From NCBI RefSeq assembly GCF_010731715.1, contig NZ_AP022587.1, forward strand, positions 4,774,001 to 4,838,000: DNA of 64,000 bases, written 5' to 3'. Made by a program: the position numbers and the translations under genes. Shown here in pieces: positions 27,795-36,090 of the stretch. Each line of letters begins with the position of its first letter. Within the stretch, counting starts at the first letter, position 1. The notes below the pieces were generated by a model that did not search any database, was not told the origin of the DNA, and saw only the letters and a list, made by a program, of their open reading frames with translations. The stretch comes from Mycobacterium stomatepiae. Lineage in GTDB: Bacteria > Actinomycetota > Actinomycetes > Mycobacteriales > Mycobacteriaceae.

Positions 27795-27994
27795 AGGTTT
27801 GGGTAGACGACCAACGCTGTCGCGGTCACGGTATGTGCCTGACGCTGTGCCCGGACGTGTTCAGCCTCACCGACGACGGCTACGCCGAAGCGATAGATTC
27901 CGATATTCCAACAGAATTGGAAGCGCCCATCCAGGAGGCCATCGAGTGCTGTCCTGAGCAGGCTATCAGCGAGAGACAACGAAATATACTGTGA
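27791..27994 (+). CDS. P450 ferredoxin, [3Fe-4S] or [4Fe-4S] type
   Basis: A 67-residue ferredoxin with Cys10, His13, Cys16 (CRGHGMC) and a C-terminal CCPEQA. His sits at the variable fourth-ligand position, typical of P450 ferredoxins in mycobacteria. Its start overlaps the P450 stop (ATGA). It is the evident electron donor of that P450. Confidence 0.87.
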   Translation: MKVWVDDQRCRGHGMCLTLCPDVFSLTDDGYAEAIDSDIPTELEAPIQEAIECCPEQAISERQRNIL

Positions 27995-28007
27995 GACAAG
28001 GAGATTA

Positions 28008-28292
28008 ATGCCTAAAGAATACGTTATCCTCACCGAGGCCATCAAGGACCCGGAGGGCATGAAGGCCTATGCCCAGGCCGCCGGAGGCACGATGAGCGGC
28101 GCCACCGTGCTCGCGGTCGACACGGCGCCCAAAGTCGTCGAGGGCGACTGGCACGGCGACCAGACAATCGTGCTGCAGTTCGAGTCCGTCGAGGCAGCCC
28201 ACGCGTGGTATGAATCCGAGGGTTACTAGAAGGCGGCGAAACTGCGCCAGGCAGCCGCCGACTGCAATGCGGTCATCCTCTGCGGATTCTGA
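28008..28292 (+). pseudogene. DUF1330-like protein with early TAG
   Basis: The frame encodes 73 residues of a ferredoxin-fold DUF1330-type protein (PKEYVILTEAIKDPEGM, then HAWYESEGY). It meets TAG at 28227-28229 and continues in frame for 20 more codons (KAAKLRQAAADCNAVILCGF) to TGA at 28290-28292. The continuation matches the usual family ending, so CAG to TAG is likely. The shortened protein may still fold. It belongs to the P450-ferredoxin unit under operator B4. Confidence 0.75.
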
Positions 28293-28295
28293 CCG

Positions 28296-28499
28296 CTACT
28301 CTCCGACGATCGCGATTGCCTGCCTTGGGCATTGACGGACGGCTTCGCGGACGTCCGCCTCGTTCTCCGGTGTGACTTCTTCTTGGTGGACGGTGAGCAT
28401 GTCGTCGTCACCGAGTTCGAAGATCTCCGGATTGATGCCCATGCAGACACCGTTGCTCTCGCAGAGTCCCCAATCGACTTCGATTTTCCTCGTCATCAC
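28296..28499 (-). CDS. P450 ferredoxin
   Basis: A 67-residue ferredoxin with Cys13, Asn16, Cys19 (CESNGVC) and a C-terminal CPRQA, so Asn occupies the variable position. It is 9 bp downstream of the P450 at 28509 and is its likely redox partner. It converges on the DUF1330-like gene with only 3 bp between the reading frames. ATG 28499 or 28496 are both possible. Confidence 0.85.
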   Translation of the reverse strand: MMTRKIEVDWGLCESNGVCMGINPEIFELGDDDMLTVHQEEVTPENEADVREAVRQCPRQAIAIVGE

Positions 28500-28508
28500 G
28501 GCCCCCTT

Positions 28509-29720
28509 TTATCGAAGGACTTTGACGGGCACGCTTTTCCAGCCCGCGACGTTTTGCATGTTCACTCGTTTGCACCCGGACCAATCCACCTCGTAACGCG
28601 GCATGAATTCGACCAGCCGCTCCAGCGCGATTCGGCTTTCCAGTCGAGCCAGCGCCGCGCCCAGGCAGCTGTGAATTCCGTAGCCGAGACCGAGGTGCTG
28701 CGCCTCGGTCTGGTCGCGCTCGATATCGAATGTGTCGGCGTCCGTGAAGGCTTCGGGATCTCGGTTGGCCGCGGCGCCGCGCAGGAACACCGGCTTGAAC
28801 GGCGGAATCACACCGCCGCTGACGTGTGCTTCCTTCAGCGTGTAGCGGACGTTGTATTGCACCGGTCCCTCGTAGCGCAGCAGTTCCTCCACCGCGCCGG
28901 GAATCTTGCCGGGATCGTCCTGCAGCTTCTGCCACTGGTCGGGGTGACGGGCGAAGATGACTGCGGCGTTGCCGATCAGCTTGGTGACGGTCTCGGCGCC
29001 TGCCCCACCCAAAAGGGTCGCGAAGCCGGTGATTTCGATGTCGTCGAGTTTGCGGGGCTGACCGTCCTCGCCGGGGATCTCGGCCGCGATCAGCCTGCTG
29101 ATCATGTCGTCCTGCGGGTCCGCCCGCCGCTCCTGGATCAGGCCGAAGTAGTACATCGCGGTCTCGATGTTGGCCTGCATGCCGGCTTCGCTGACCTCGA
29201 TCTGCCCGGGTTCGTGATGCAGGCTGGTGTCGATCCAGTGGCGCACCTGCTGCCGGTATTCCTCTGGCACCCCGGCCATCCGGGTGATGACCTCCACCGG
29301 GAACGGTCCGGAGAAGTCCTGCACGACGTCGAAGTGGTCGGGATCGAGGGCGCCGAGGTACTTGTCGATCACCTCGTGGATTGTTTCCAGTTGCGATTGA
29401 ATCGCCCGCGGCGTGAACGCCTTGTTGAGCAGGCTGCGCATGTGGCGGTGCTCGGGCGGGTCCATGAAGATGATCGACTTCTGCTCCGGGGAGATGCCTC
29501 TGCGCACCATCGCCAGGTCGCAGCCGCGCGCCGAGGAGTACGTCTCGAAGTCTTTGAATGCCGCCGCGACGTCCTCATGGCGAGTCAGTGCGTAGAAGTC
29601 TTCCTTCTCGTCGTAATACAACGGCGCGTCCTCGCGCATCCGTCGATATATGTCGAACGGGTTGTTGTAGTAGTCCTCGGAGTACGGGTCGAAGATGAGC
29701 TTCGGCTTTGTCACTGACAT
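28509..29720 (-). CDS. Cytochrome P450
   Basis: A 403-residue P450. The I-helix reads GGAGAETV, the K-helix EELLR, and the heme loop LGYGIHSCLGAA with axial Cys352. The first residue of the heme loop is Leu instead of the usual Phe. It is followed by its ferredoxin. The upstream inverted repeat at 29754-29791 suggests its own promoter, separate from the genes at 29847-33971. Confidence 0.91.
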   Translation of the reverse strand: MSVTKPKLIFDPYSEDYYNNPFDIYRRMREDAPLYYDEKEDFYALTRHEDVAAAFKDFETYSSARGCDLAMVRRGISPEQKSIIFMDPPEHRHMRSLLNKAFTPRAIQSQLETIHEVIDKYLGALDPDHFDVVQDFSGPFPVEVITRMAGVPEEYRQQVRHWIDTSLHHEPGQIEVSEAGMQANIETAMYYFGLIQERRADPQDDMISRLIAAEIPGEDGQPRKLDDIEITGFATLLGGAGAETVTKLIGNAAVIFARHPDQWQKLQDDPGKIPGAVEELLRYEGPVQYNVRYTLKEAHVSGGVIPPFKPVFLRGAAANRDPEAFTDADTFDIERDQTEAQHLGLGYGIHSCLGAALARLESRIALERLVEFMPRYEVDWSGCKRVNMQNVAGWKSVPVKVLR

Positions 29721-29753
29721 GCTCCTCAGCGGCGAGGGTTAGGGCGGGCTGGA

Positions 29754-29791
29754 ACCGTTACGGTCGAATGCCTGACTGTAAAGCTAACGGT
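29754..29791. promoter_or_regulatory. Inverted repeat before the P450-ferredoxin unit
   Basis: ACCGTTA (29754-29760) and TAACGGT (29785-29791) form a perfect inverted repeat with a 24-bp gap. Between them lies a -10-like TACAGT on the minus strand (29775-29780). The left arm is itself part of the palindrome ACCGTTACGGT. It lies 34 bp before the P450 start and is unlike the GAGAAT operators. Confidence 0.45.
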
Positions 29792-29846
29792 AGCGCTTTC
29801 GTCGCGAACCGGGAAGAACCTCGGAAAGAACGGGAGTGCCGTCATG

Positions 29847-30647
29847 TCAGACCTTTCCGCCGACATCGAGGGCATCGATGACGGTGTCGAGGGCACCGAG
29901 GTCGCTGCCGAGCTCTTCGGCGATGCTGCGCACGACCGCCACGTCTTTCCGGACGAATTCCCCGGCCACCTCGATGAACCCCGCGACGGAGCCGCTGGCC
30001 GCGACGATGTCGAGCACCCGGCTGGTCGTGCTGCCATGCGCGAGCGCGCCCAGCACCGTCGATTCCGGCACGCCCAGGCGCTCGCCCAGCCGGACTGACT
30101 CCGCGAGCAACCCGATGTGCCCGGCGAACAGCGCATTGTTGACCAGCTTGACCGTCTGACCAGCGCCGCGGGGGCCGACGTGCAGCACCGGATCGCCGTA
30201 GCAGGCCAATACCGGTTGCAGCCGTGCCACCGCGTCATCCGCGCCGCCGACGAACAGGGTGAGCGTTCCCGCCGCGATGTCATGCGGGCCGCCGCTGACC
30301 GGCGCATCGACGACCTCGACACGGTCGGTGTGGGCGGCGATGGCCTCGATCGTTGTGGGGCTGGTGGTGGTATGCACCACCAGCGTCGAGCCTGGCGGCA
30401 TCTTGGACAGCAGGGCGCCGTCCAGGCAGACCTGGCGTACCTGCTCGTCGGTGAACACGCACAGCACCACCACGTCGGCCCCCGCGGCCGCGTCGGTCAC
30501 CGCGGTCACGGCGGTTGCCCCGAGTGCCTCGAGCTTGGTTGGGTCGCTCGCCCCGCGGATCAACACCCGGACGTCGTGGCCGGCCGCGGCGAGACGTGCG
30601 ACCATCGGGCGGCCCATCCGCCCGGCGCCGACGAACCCGACTTTCAC
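29847..30647 (-). CDS. Beta-hydroxyacid dehydrogenase (HIBADH family)
   Basis: A 266-residue NAD(P)-dependent dehydrogenase of the 3-hydroxyisobutyrate/6-phosphogluconate group. It has the Rossmann motif GAGRMG at residues 7-12, the substrate loop DAPVSGG at 114-120, and catalytic Lys167 (GQTVKLVNN). It starts within the stop of the next HIBADH gene (ATGA overlap), so two different members are made together. It probably oxidises a branched beta-hydroxyacid. Confidence 0.87.
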   Translation of the reverse strand: MKVGFVGAGRMGRPMVARLAAAGHDVRVLIRGASDPTKLEALGATAVTAVTDAAAGADVVVLCVFTDEQVRQVCLDGALLSKMPPGSTLVVHTTTSPTTIEAIAAHTDRVEVVDAPVSGGPHDIAAGTLTLFVGGADDAVARLQPVLACYGDPVLHVGPRGAGQTVKLVNNALFAGHIGLLAESVRLGERLGVPESTVLGALAHGSTTSRVLDIVAASGSVAGFIEVAGEFVRKDVAVVRSIAEELGSDLGALDTVIDALDVGGKV

Positions 30648-31426
30648 CGCGGGTGATTCATCATGGTCAGTGCGGCGTCGGCCGCCTCGGCGAGGTCGAC
30701 GACCAGCCGCACGTCCTTCTGCAGCAGTGTGCCCGCCAGGCCGGCCAGCCGGTCCAGAGTGCCCTCATCGCCAATGACGTTGAGCGCGAAACTGTTTCCG
30801 CTGCCACGCGAGATTACTTCGACGAGCCGTTCCGGAGAAACGCCCAGGGACTTCGCCAGCGATAACGCGGTGGCCGCGGTTCCCAGGTTGGCGGTGAACA
30901 GCAAGTTGTTGAGCAGCTTGGTGGTTTGGCCGGTGCCTAGTTCGCCGAGATGGACGACCGGATCGCCATAGGTTTCGAAGACCGGGCGGCAGCGGTCGAC
31001 GGCGTCAACATCACCGCCGACCATCACCATCAGACGGCCCTCGGCGGCGGCCGGACCGCCGCCGCTAACCGGCGCGTCGATCACCGAAATACCTTTGCTG
31101 CCAACCTCTTTAGCCAGTCCCTTGCAGGTGTTGGGATGCACGGTGCTGTGCACCGCGATCACGCTGCCGGACTTGAGGCCGGCGAGCAGCCCGTGCTCAC
31201 CACTGACGATCTCCTCGATATCGGCGTCGCCGACCACGCAGAGGCACACCAGATCGCTGGCCGCGGCGAGTTCGGCCGGCGAAGAAGCGATTTCCGCCGA
31301 GGTGTCGGCGAACGGCTCGACCGATGTGGGTCGGCGCGCCCACAGTGTGGTTGCGAAGCCGCCCTCGACGATCCGCCGGGCCATGGGGCCGCCCTGGCTG
31401 CCCAACCCGATGAACCCGACTTTCAT
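30644..31426 (-). CDS. Beta-hydroxyacid dehydrogenase (HIBADH family)
   Basis: A 260-residue paralogue of the gene at 29847, with GLGSQG, DAPVSGG and GTGQTTKLLNN. ATG at 31426 overlaps the hydrolase stop (ATGA) and gives the normal family start MKVGFIG; the frame extends further upstream without support. Tandem HIBADH genes may be a heteromer or act on two intermediates (inference). Confidence 0.87.
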   Translation of the reverse strand: MKVGFIGLGSQGGPMARRIVEGGFATTLWARRPTSVEPFADTSAEIASSPAELAAASDLVCLCVVGDADIEEIVSGEHGLLAGLKSGSVIAVHSTVHPNTCKGLAKEVGSKGISVIDAPVSGGGPAAAEGRLMVMVGGDVDAVDRCRPVFETYGDPVVHLGELGTGQTTKLLNNLLFTANLGTAATALSLAKSLGVSPERLVEVISRGSGNSFALNVIGDEGTLDRLAGLAGTLLQKDVRLVVDLAEAADAALTMMNHPR

Positions 31427-32310
31427 CCGGCAGCCTCTTCCTCCGTCGAATGCGCGGTCACGCACTCGTCGACGAACCCGAGAACCTCCGCGTGGTATTG
31501 CGGGGCAGAGTGACCCAGGCTGATGTTGTGGCCGGGATCGAGTTGCCGGTGCACGGTGAAGCGCGGCGCGGAGGAAAACATCGCGGTGATCTCCTGCACC
31601 GCCGAATCATCGTCCTGCCAAACCTTTTCGTGTTCGGCGATGCTGAAGTGCACCGGCACCCGCACGGCGGGGGCCAGCGACGGGAAGGTTTGACGGGCCC
31701 AGTCCGACACCATCTGGTCCTCATACGCCGGCGCCGATGGGGATACCGTCGCACCGCCGAGGACCTCGGGCGGATACATGTGCTCCGGGCTCCACAGCAG
31801 GTCGCGCATGCCCGACGGGCGGCGTTCGCGGGTAGCCGTCTTGAGTATTTCCTTGGCCTCGGGGTGGTAATGCCGCCCGGTGCCGGCCAATTCGATGCCC
31901 AGCAGATCGGCGCCGCGGTCGTCGGCGGCCATCCGCATCGTCAGCTCACAGCCGCCCGAATGACCCATCACGAACAGGCCCGCGCCGCTTGGTCGTTCGC
32001 CGATGATGCGGTCCAGCGCACCGTATGCCAGGTTGACGCGCTGGTCGCCCTCGACCATCGCCTCCGGGTAGGGCGCCGAGCTACCGTAGCCAGGCCGGTC
32101 GAGCGCCACCGCGGTGAATCCCGCTGCCGCGCCGGTGCGTAACAGCGAATACGACGGGTGGCCCGGGCAGTCGAAGTAGACGGCGGTGGTGCCACCGCCG
32201 TGGACGGCCACGATCACGGCCTTGGGGTCGGGGGCTTCGCAGACCAGCGCCGACATCGGCACCCCGTCGACGATCACCAACCGGGGGCGCGGAGTCGGCG
32301 CGCTACTCAT
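31423..32310 (-). CDS. Alpha/beta hydrolase
   Basis: A 295-residue serine hydrolase fold. The oxyanion motif is HGGG, the nucleophile elbow GHSGGC, and the C-terminal catalytic His is in DPGHNIS. No signal peptide is seen, so it is cytosolic. It is coupled to the thiolase-like gene upstream and to the dehydrogenases downstream by four-base overlaps. It could be an ester, lactone or C-C bond hydrolase of the pathway. Confidence 0.82.
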   Translation of the reverse strand: MSSAPTPRPRLVIVDGVPMSALVCEAPDPKAVIVAVHGGGTTAVYFDCPGHPSYSLLRTGAAAGFTAVALDRPGYGSSAPYPEAMVEGDQRVNLAYGALDRIIGERPSGAGLFVMGHSGGCELTMRMAADDRGADLLGIELAGTGRHYHPEAKEILKTATRERRPSGMRDLLWSPEHMYPPEVLGGATVSPSAPAYEDQMVSDWARQTFPSLAPAVRVPVHFSIAEHEKVWQDDDSAVQEITAMFSSAPRFTVHRQLDPGHNISLGHSAPQYHAEVLGFVDECVTAHSTEEEAAG

Positions 32311-33971
32311 GTGTCGGACCGGAGCAACAGCACGCCGCTGGGAGTGAGGCCGCCACTGCTGACCACGCCGACGCGGGCTCCGGCGACCTGACGATCTCCT
32401 GCCTCGCCACGCAGCTGCGTGATCGCCTCGTGCAGCAAGCCCATGCCGTGGGTGCGGCCGTGCGACAGTTGGCCGCCGTGAGTGTTCAGCGGCAGCGGGC
32501 CGTCGCGGGCGATGTTCTTGCCGCCGTCCAGAAAGTCCTTGGCCTCACCGATTCCGCAGAAGCCCAACGCCTCGATCCAGGACAGGCAGTTGAACGAAAA
32601 CCCGTCGTACAGCTCGGCCACGTCGACGTCCGCCGGCCGTAGCGAGGTCCGCGTCCACACGTGCGCGGACTGACCCAGCACCTGAGGCTCATGAGTCAGC
32701 GTGCTCTGGTCCCAGTCGAGTCGCTCGATGATCTGCGTCCCGACCGCTTCCACCAGCACCGGCGGTTTGGCCAGGTCGCGGGCGGCGTCGACGGCGGAAA
32801 CGATGACGGCTATCGCGCCGTCGCACGGCACGTCGCAGTCGTACAGGCCGAACGGCGTGGTGATGGGACGCGCGTTGAGGTAGTCGTCCATCGTCATCGG
32901 GGTCCGGTAGATAGCGGTCGGGTTGAGTTCGGCGTTGGCGCGCTGGTTCAACGCGATCCAGCCCAGCGCTTCTTTGGTGGTGCCGCACCGGTGGAAGTGG
33001 CGCTGCGCGTTCATCGCCAACGTGTGTGCCGCCGAGGTGGCGCCGAATGGCATCTGCCAGCCCGACATCCGTCCCGCTGAACCATGGGCGGGGGCGATCT
33101 TGCCCTGCTTCATCAGCTCGCTGTTGGTGGCTTCCCACAGCGTGCGGAAGCACAGCACGTGACGCGCCAGTCCACAGGCGACCGCGAGCATCGCGGCGAT
33201 CACGGAGCCGCCAGGGCCGAACGTCTCCATGGCGCCGTTGTGCCACGTCGGCCTAATGCCCAGCGCGCCCTCGAGAGCCGTCACGCCGCCCTCCCCGATA
33301 CCAGCGACATTGATCGCGCCGGGGTAGGTCGACAGCCCATCGATGTCGGCGTACGTCAGTCCGGCGTCGGCGATGGCCGCCTCGCAGGCCAGCACTGTCA
33401 GCGCCAGCGGCGGCTGCATCAGCCGGCGCCCGATCGGCGACATGCCGATCCCGGTCAGCGCGACCTTGTCCTCGAACTTCTCCGCGGTGAGTTTCGGCCG
33501 GACGTATTCGCCGAAGCGTTCTGGCGCGATCTCGTCGACGGGCGGCGCGGCCGGCTGGGCGTCCGAAATCGGCCGAAACAGCGGAAACCAAACGTCCTCG
33601 ACCTGTTCGAAGACCACCTCGACCTGTTGACCCAGCTCGAGTCGATCGGGGTCGCAGTCGACGACGTTGGTGGTCAGCCGCACGCGGGGGTCCTCGGCGA
33701 TCGCCACCTGCGCGATCACATAGGGCGCCACCAGCCCGGGCAGACTGAACCGCTCGTTGATCGTGAATCCCGCGAGCGACGCCTTGCCGGAGACCGCGCG
33801 CACCCCCACATCGAGCGAGCGGCAGTAGCGGCATACCGGCGCCGGCGGATGAATCAGGGATGCGCAGGCCTTGCATTCCTGCAGCCGTAGCTTTCCGTCG
33901 GCACCCGAGGTCCAGAAAAACTCGTTCTCCAGCGTGACTTGGGGCAATGGACGGCCCGGCGCTGCTGACAC
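32307..33971 (-). CDS. DUF35 (OB-fold)-thiolase-like fusion protein
   Basis: A 554-residue two-domain protein. The N-terminal part (about 1-145) has a zinc ribbon CKACASLIHPPAPVCRYC and an OB fold of the DUF35 type. The rest is a thiolase-like (SCP-x-related) domain that ends SHGRTHGMGLLHEA. In steroid side-chain degradation, DUF35 proteins and thiolase-like proteins act together as retro-aldolases (for example ChsH2-Ltp2), usually as separate chains. Here they are fused. GTG 33971 with GGAGGTGA is preferred to TTG 34007. Operator B9 lies just upstream. Confidence 0.83.
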   Translation of the reverse strand: MSAAPGRPLPQVTLENEFFWTSGADGKLRLQECKACASLIHPPAPVCRYCRSLDVGVRAVSGKASLAGFTINERFSLPGLVAPYVIAQVAIAEDPRVRLTTNVVDCDPDRLELGQQVEVVFEQVEDVWFPLFRPISDAQPAAPPVDEIAPERFGEYVRPKLTAEKFEDKVALTGIGMSPIGRRLMQPPLALTVLACEAAIADAGLTYADIDGLSTYPGAINVAGIGEGGVTALEGALGIRPTWHNGAMETFGPGGSVIAAMLAVACGLARHVLCFRTLWEATNSELMKQGKIAPAHGSAGRMSGWQMPFGATSAAHTLAMNAQRHFHRCGTTKEALGWIALNQRANAELNPTAIYRTPMTMDDYLNARPITTPFGLYDCDVPCDGAIAVIVSAVDAARDLAKPPVLVEAVGTQIIERLDWDQSTLTHEPQVLGQSAHVWTRTSLRPADVDVAELYDGFSFNCLSWIEALGFCGIGEAKDFLDGGKNIARDGPLPLNTHGGQLSHGRTHGMGLLHEAITQLRGEAGDRQVAGARVGVVSSGGLTPSGVLLLRSDT

Positions 33972-34011
33972 GTCACCTCCGCGAGTCCCGGTAGGACCAT
34001 TATGCAAATTG

Positions 34012-34026
34012 GAGAATTACGTTATC
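34012..34026. promoter_or_regulatory. Operator B9, GAGAATnnnATTCTC family
   Basis: GAGAATTACGTTATC matches 10 of 12 consensus positions with a perfect left half. It lies about 40 bp before the GTG of the fusion gene and so can control the operon 33971-29847. Confidence 0.6.
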
Positions 34027-34081
34027 ACCGGGGCCGGGCGCGATCCAGACGCCTGCACATCAGGTGAGGCGGGGTCCGCCG

Positions 34082-34345
34082 TCAGTACGGCACCCAGACG
34101 CCGTCGAAATAGGCGCCCCACTGGTGAAAGCCGACACTCCACATCGGTGCGTTCGGTGACCACCAGGGCCGTGGCGGTGGCGGTGGCGGCTGCGTGCACT
34201 CGCCGGTCCCCTCATTCCACGACATGTTCATGGATTGGCACTGCGCCGTACCGATACCCGGCGCCGCGATGCCAATTGCCGGCATCGCCAGCGCGGCGAA
34301 AATGACCGCGATGGCGACGGTCGAACCACGAATAAACCACCCCAT
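34082..34345 (-). CDS. Small secreted proline- and tryptophan-rich protein
   Basis: An 87-residue protein with a hydrophobic N-terminus (about 5-28, AIAVIFAALAMPAIGIA) that looks like a Sec signal peptide. The mature part has two Cys, a PPPPPPRPWW run, and a C-terminal GFHQWGAYFDGVWVPY. ATG 34345 has GGGAGG at 7 bp. Such small exported proteins are common in mycobacteria; no function can be given. Confidence 0.65.
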   Translation of the reverse strand: MGWFIRGSTVAIAVIFAALAMPAIGIAAPGIGTAQCQSMNMSWNEGTGECTQPPPPPPRPWWSPNAPMWSVGFHQWGAYFDGVWVPY

Positions 34346-34462
34346 GGTGGGCCTCCCGTTGGGCATCCCGACCCTGATTCGTCCAGCTTATTTCGTTGAC
34401 ACCATCCGTGCCATTGCCGATCGGGCGGGCAGTCATGCGCCCAAAAAAGCACGAACCAAAGT

Positions 34463-34759
34463 TCAGCGCGTGAAGCCCCATTCGGCTTCGTTGTCTTCGG
34501 TTTTGAGACGCTCGGCCGGATCGTCCGCGTCGGTGAGTGGCGGCTCGGGGGCGGGGAATCTGCGCTCGCCGAGCTCGGTGATCGCGTGCACCGGGCAGTC
34601 CAGCAGTGCCCGCATCACCGCGTCACGATCCGCTTCGGCGACGCTGCCGTCCCCGATCAGGGATGCGTATCCCCAGTCGTCGAGCGAGAAGTATCCGGGC
34701 GCGTGCTTCGCGCAGACGCCGAAGCCGTCGCAAATGGTGCGGTCCAGGCGGATTTTCAT
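34463..34759 (-). CDS. Ferredoxin with C-terminal extension
   Basis: A 98-residue ferredoxin with Cys10, Phe13, Cys16 (CDGFGVC) and DCPVHA near residue 55, the same pattern as the P450 ferredoxins but with Phe at the variable position. A charged tail of about 35 residues (PEPPLTDADDPAERLKTED) is an unusual addition. Its ATG overlaps the stop of the NuoF-like gene (ATGA). No P450 is adjacent, so it probably carries electrons between the flavoprotein and distant partners. Confidence 0.82.
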   Translation of the reverse strand: MKIRLDRTICDGFGVCAKHAPGYFSLDDWGYASLIGDGSVAEADRDAVMRALLDCPVHAITELGERRFPAPEPPLTDADDPAERLKTEDNEAEWGFTR

Positions 34760-36054
34760 GCGCGCCGCACAGCTTCTGCCTCGTACGGTCGGTCGGCGCG
34801 GAACGCGCCGCCGGCGCAGTCCGGGCAGGTGCCGTCGAGATGTGCGGTGACTTCGGCCGGGAACTGATCGAGCAGGCTGGCGGCGATGTTGGTGGCGGCA
34901 TCCAGCGTCGCGCAGGCCCCGCGACCGCGCAGCAGCACAGACCAGCGGCGCAACCGGTCGACGTCCTCCGTGGTGGCGGCGCCGTCGCGCAGGGCCCCGG
35001 CGGCGGCCGCCATCGCCGCCGTGCCGTTGAAGCACGACCCGCACTGCCCGGCGTTTTCGCGATCGAAGTAGGCCAGCACCGCGGCCGCGACCGCGACCGG
35101 GCAATCGTCGGTGATCAGCGATACCGCGCCGCAACCCAGACCGCTGCCGAAGCGCCGCATCGTCTCGTGGTCCAGCGAGGTCTCCAGCACGGTGCGGTTG
35201 AGCAGGCCCGCGAAATAGCCGCCCATCAGCGCTCCGCGCAGCTGCTCGGGAGAAATCCCGTGCAGGGCAAGCAATTCGGTGAAGGTCAGGCCGTGGGGGA
35301 GCTCGTAGAGAACCGGCGGCTTGCCGCCACCGGTGATGGTGGCCAAAAATGTGCCGGGCGACAACGACGTGCCTTGCGCTCGGAACTCCGCCGCGCCGTG
35401 GCCCTGCAGGTGGGGCAGATTGGCCAGCGTCTCGACATTGCTGACCAGCGTGGGCCGATCATCGACGCCGGCTTCGAAGGGGCGCGGCGGCTTGTCGGTC
35501 GGTTTGGCCTGGCCGCCGTTGATCATCCTGACCGCCGCGGTCTCTTCGCCGGCCACGTATCCGGGCGCGACGGTCGGTACCTGCACGCCGACGCCGAGGG
35601 TATCGGGCTCGAGCTCGCCGAGCGCGGCTTCGACGCTGTGCGCCGATTCGGGGTCGGACACATAGACGTAGGCGCGTTCGGCGGCCACGACCGCGGCGGC
35701 CAGCCGCAGTCCATCCAGGATCAAGTGAGGGCGGTTGCGCAGCAGCCAGCGGTCCTTGACCGAAGCCGGTTCTCCCTCTTCGCCATTCGCGATGACGACG
35801 GGGCCACCGGTGACCAGGCGCCCGTTGTCGCGCACCGTCCGTAATTTGACCGCAAGCGGGAAGGCGGCACCGCCGCGGCCCACGAGCCCGCTGGCGTCGA
35901 CTTCGCTCAGCAATGCCTCGGCGTCGGCGAGGGGTCGGTAGCCGCCCCGCCGTTGATAGGCTGCGAGGTCCTCGCGGCCTTCTTCGATGAGCAGCCGCGG
36001 CGTGCACCCGGGCAGGGTGGCGGTGGTGATGGGCGTGGACTGGGTGGTGTTCAA
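34756..36054 (-). CDS. NuoF-like NADH-binding flavoprotein
   Basis: A 432-residue protein related to the 51-kDa subunit of complex I. The FMN/NADH site is GRGGAAFPLAVK and NGEEGEP, and the [4Fe-4S] site begins CGSCFNGTA with a later Cys (GACATLD). The last 25 residues add a CPDC motif. It stands without other Nuo genes and is coupled to a ferredoxin, so it is better read as an NADH:ferredoxin reductase than as part of complex I (inference). It could feed the P450s or the Rieske oxygenase, for which no other reductase is present. Confidence 0.83.
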   Translation of the reverse strand: MNTTQSTPITTATLPGCTPRLLIEEGREDLAAYQRRGGYRPLADAEALLSEVDASGLVGRGGAAFPLAVKLRTVRDNGRLVTGGPVVIANGEEGEPASVKDRWLLRNRPHLILDGLRLAAAVVAAERAYVYVSDPESAHSVEAALGELEPDTLGVGVQVPTVAPGYVAGEETAAVRMINGGQAKPTDKPPRPFEAGVDDRPTLVSNVETLANLPHLQGHGAAEFRAQGTSLSPGTFLATITGGGKPPVLYELPHGLTFTELLALHGISPEQLRGALMGGYFAGLLNRTVLETSLDHETMRRFGSGLGCGAVSLITDDCPVAVAAAVLAYFDRENAGQCGSCFNGTAAMAAAAGALRDGAATTEDVDRLRRWSVLLRGRGACATLDAATNIAASLLDQFPAEVTAHLDGTCPDCAGGAFRADRPYEAEAVRRA

Positions 36055-36090
36055 AGCTGGCCTGCCACTGTCTTAGTTAGGCTTGCGCAC

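Noticed and set aside
7290..28229. TAG recoding (three in-frame TAG codons at 7290, 13508 and 28227)
   Set aside because: The residues expected at the stops differ (unclear, Lys, Gln), another gene has TAA instead, and many normal genes here end in TAG. Random nonsense mutation explains it better.
28332..29717. Long open frame (461 codons) opposite the P450 at 28509
   Set aside because: The minus-strand P450 and ferredoxin are unambiguous; the plus frame is their shadow.
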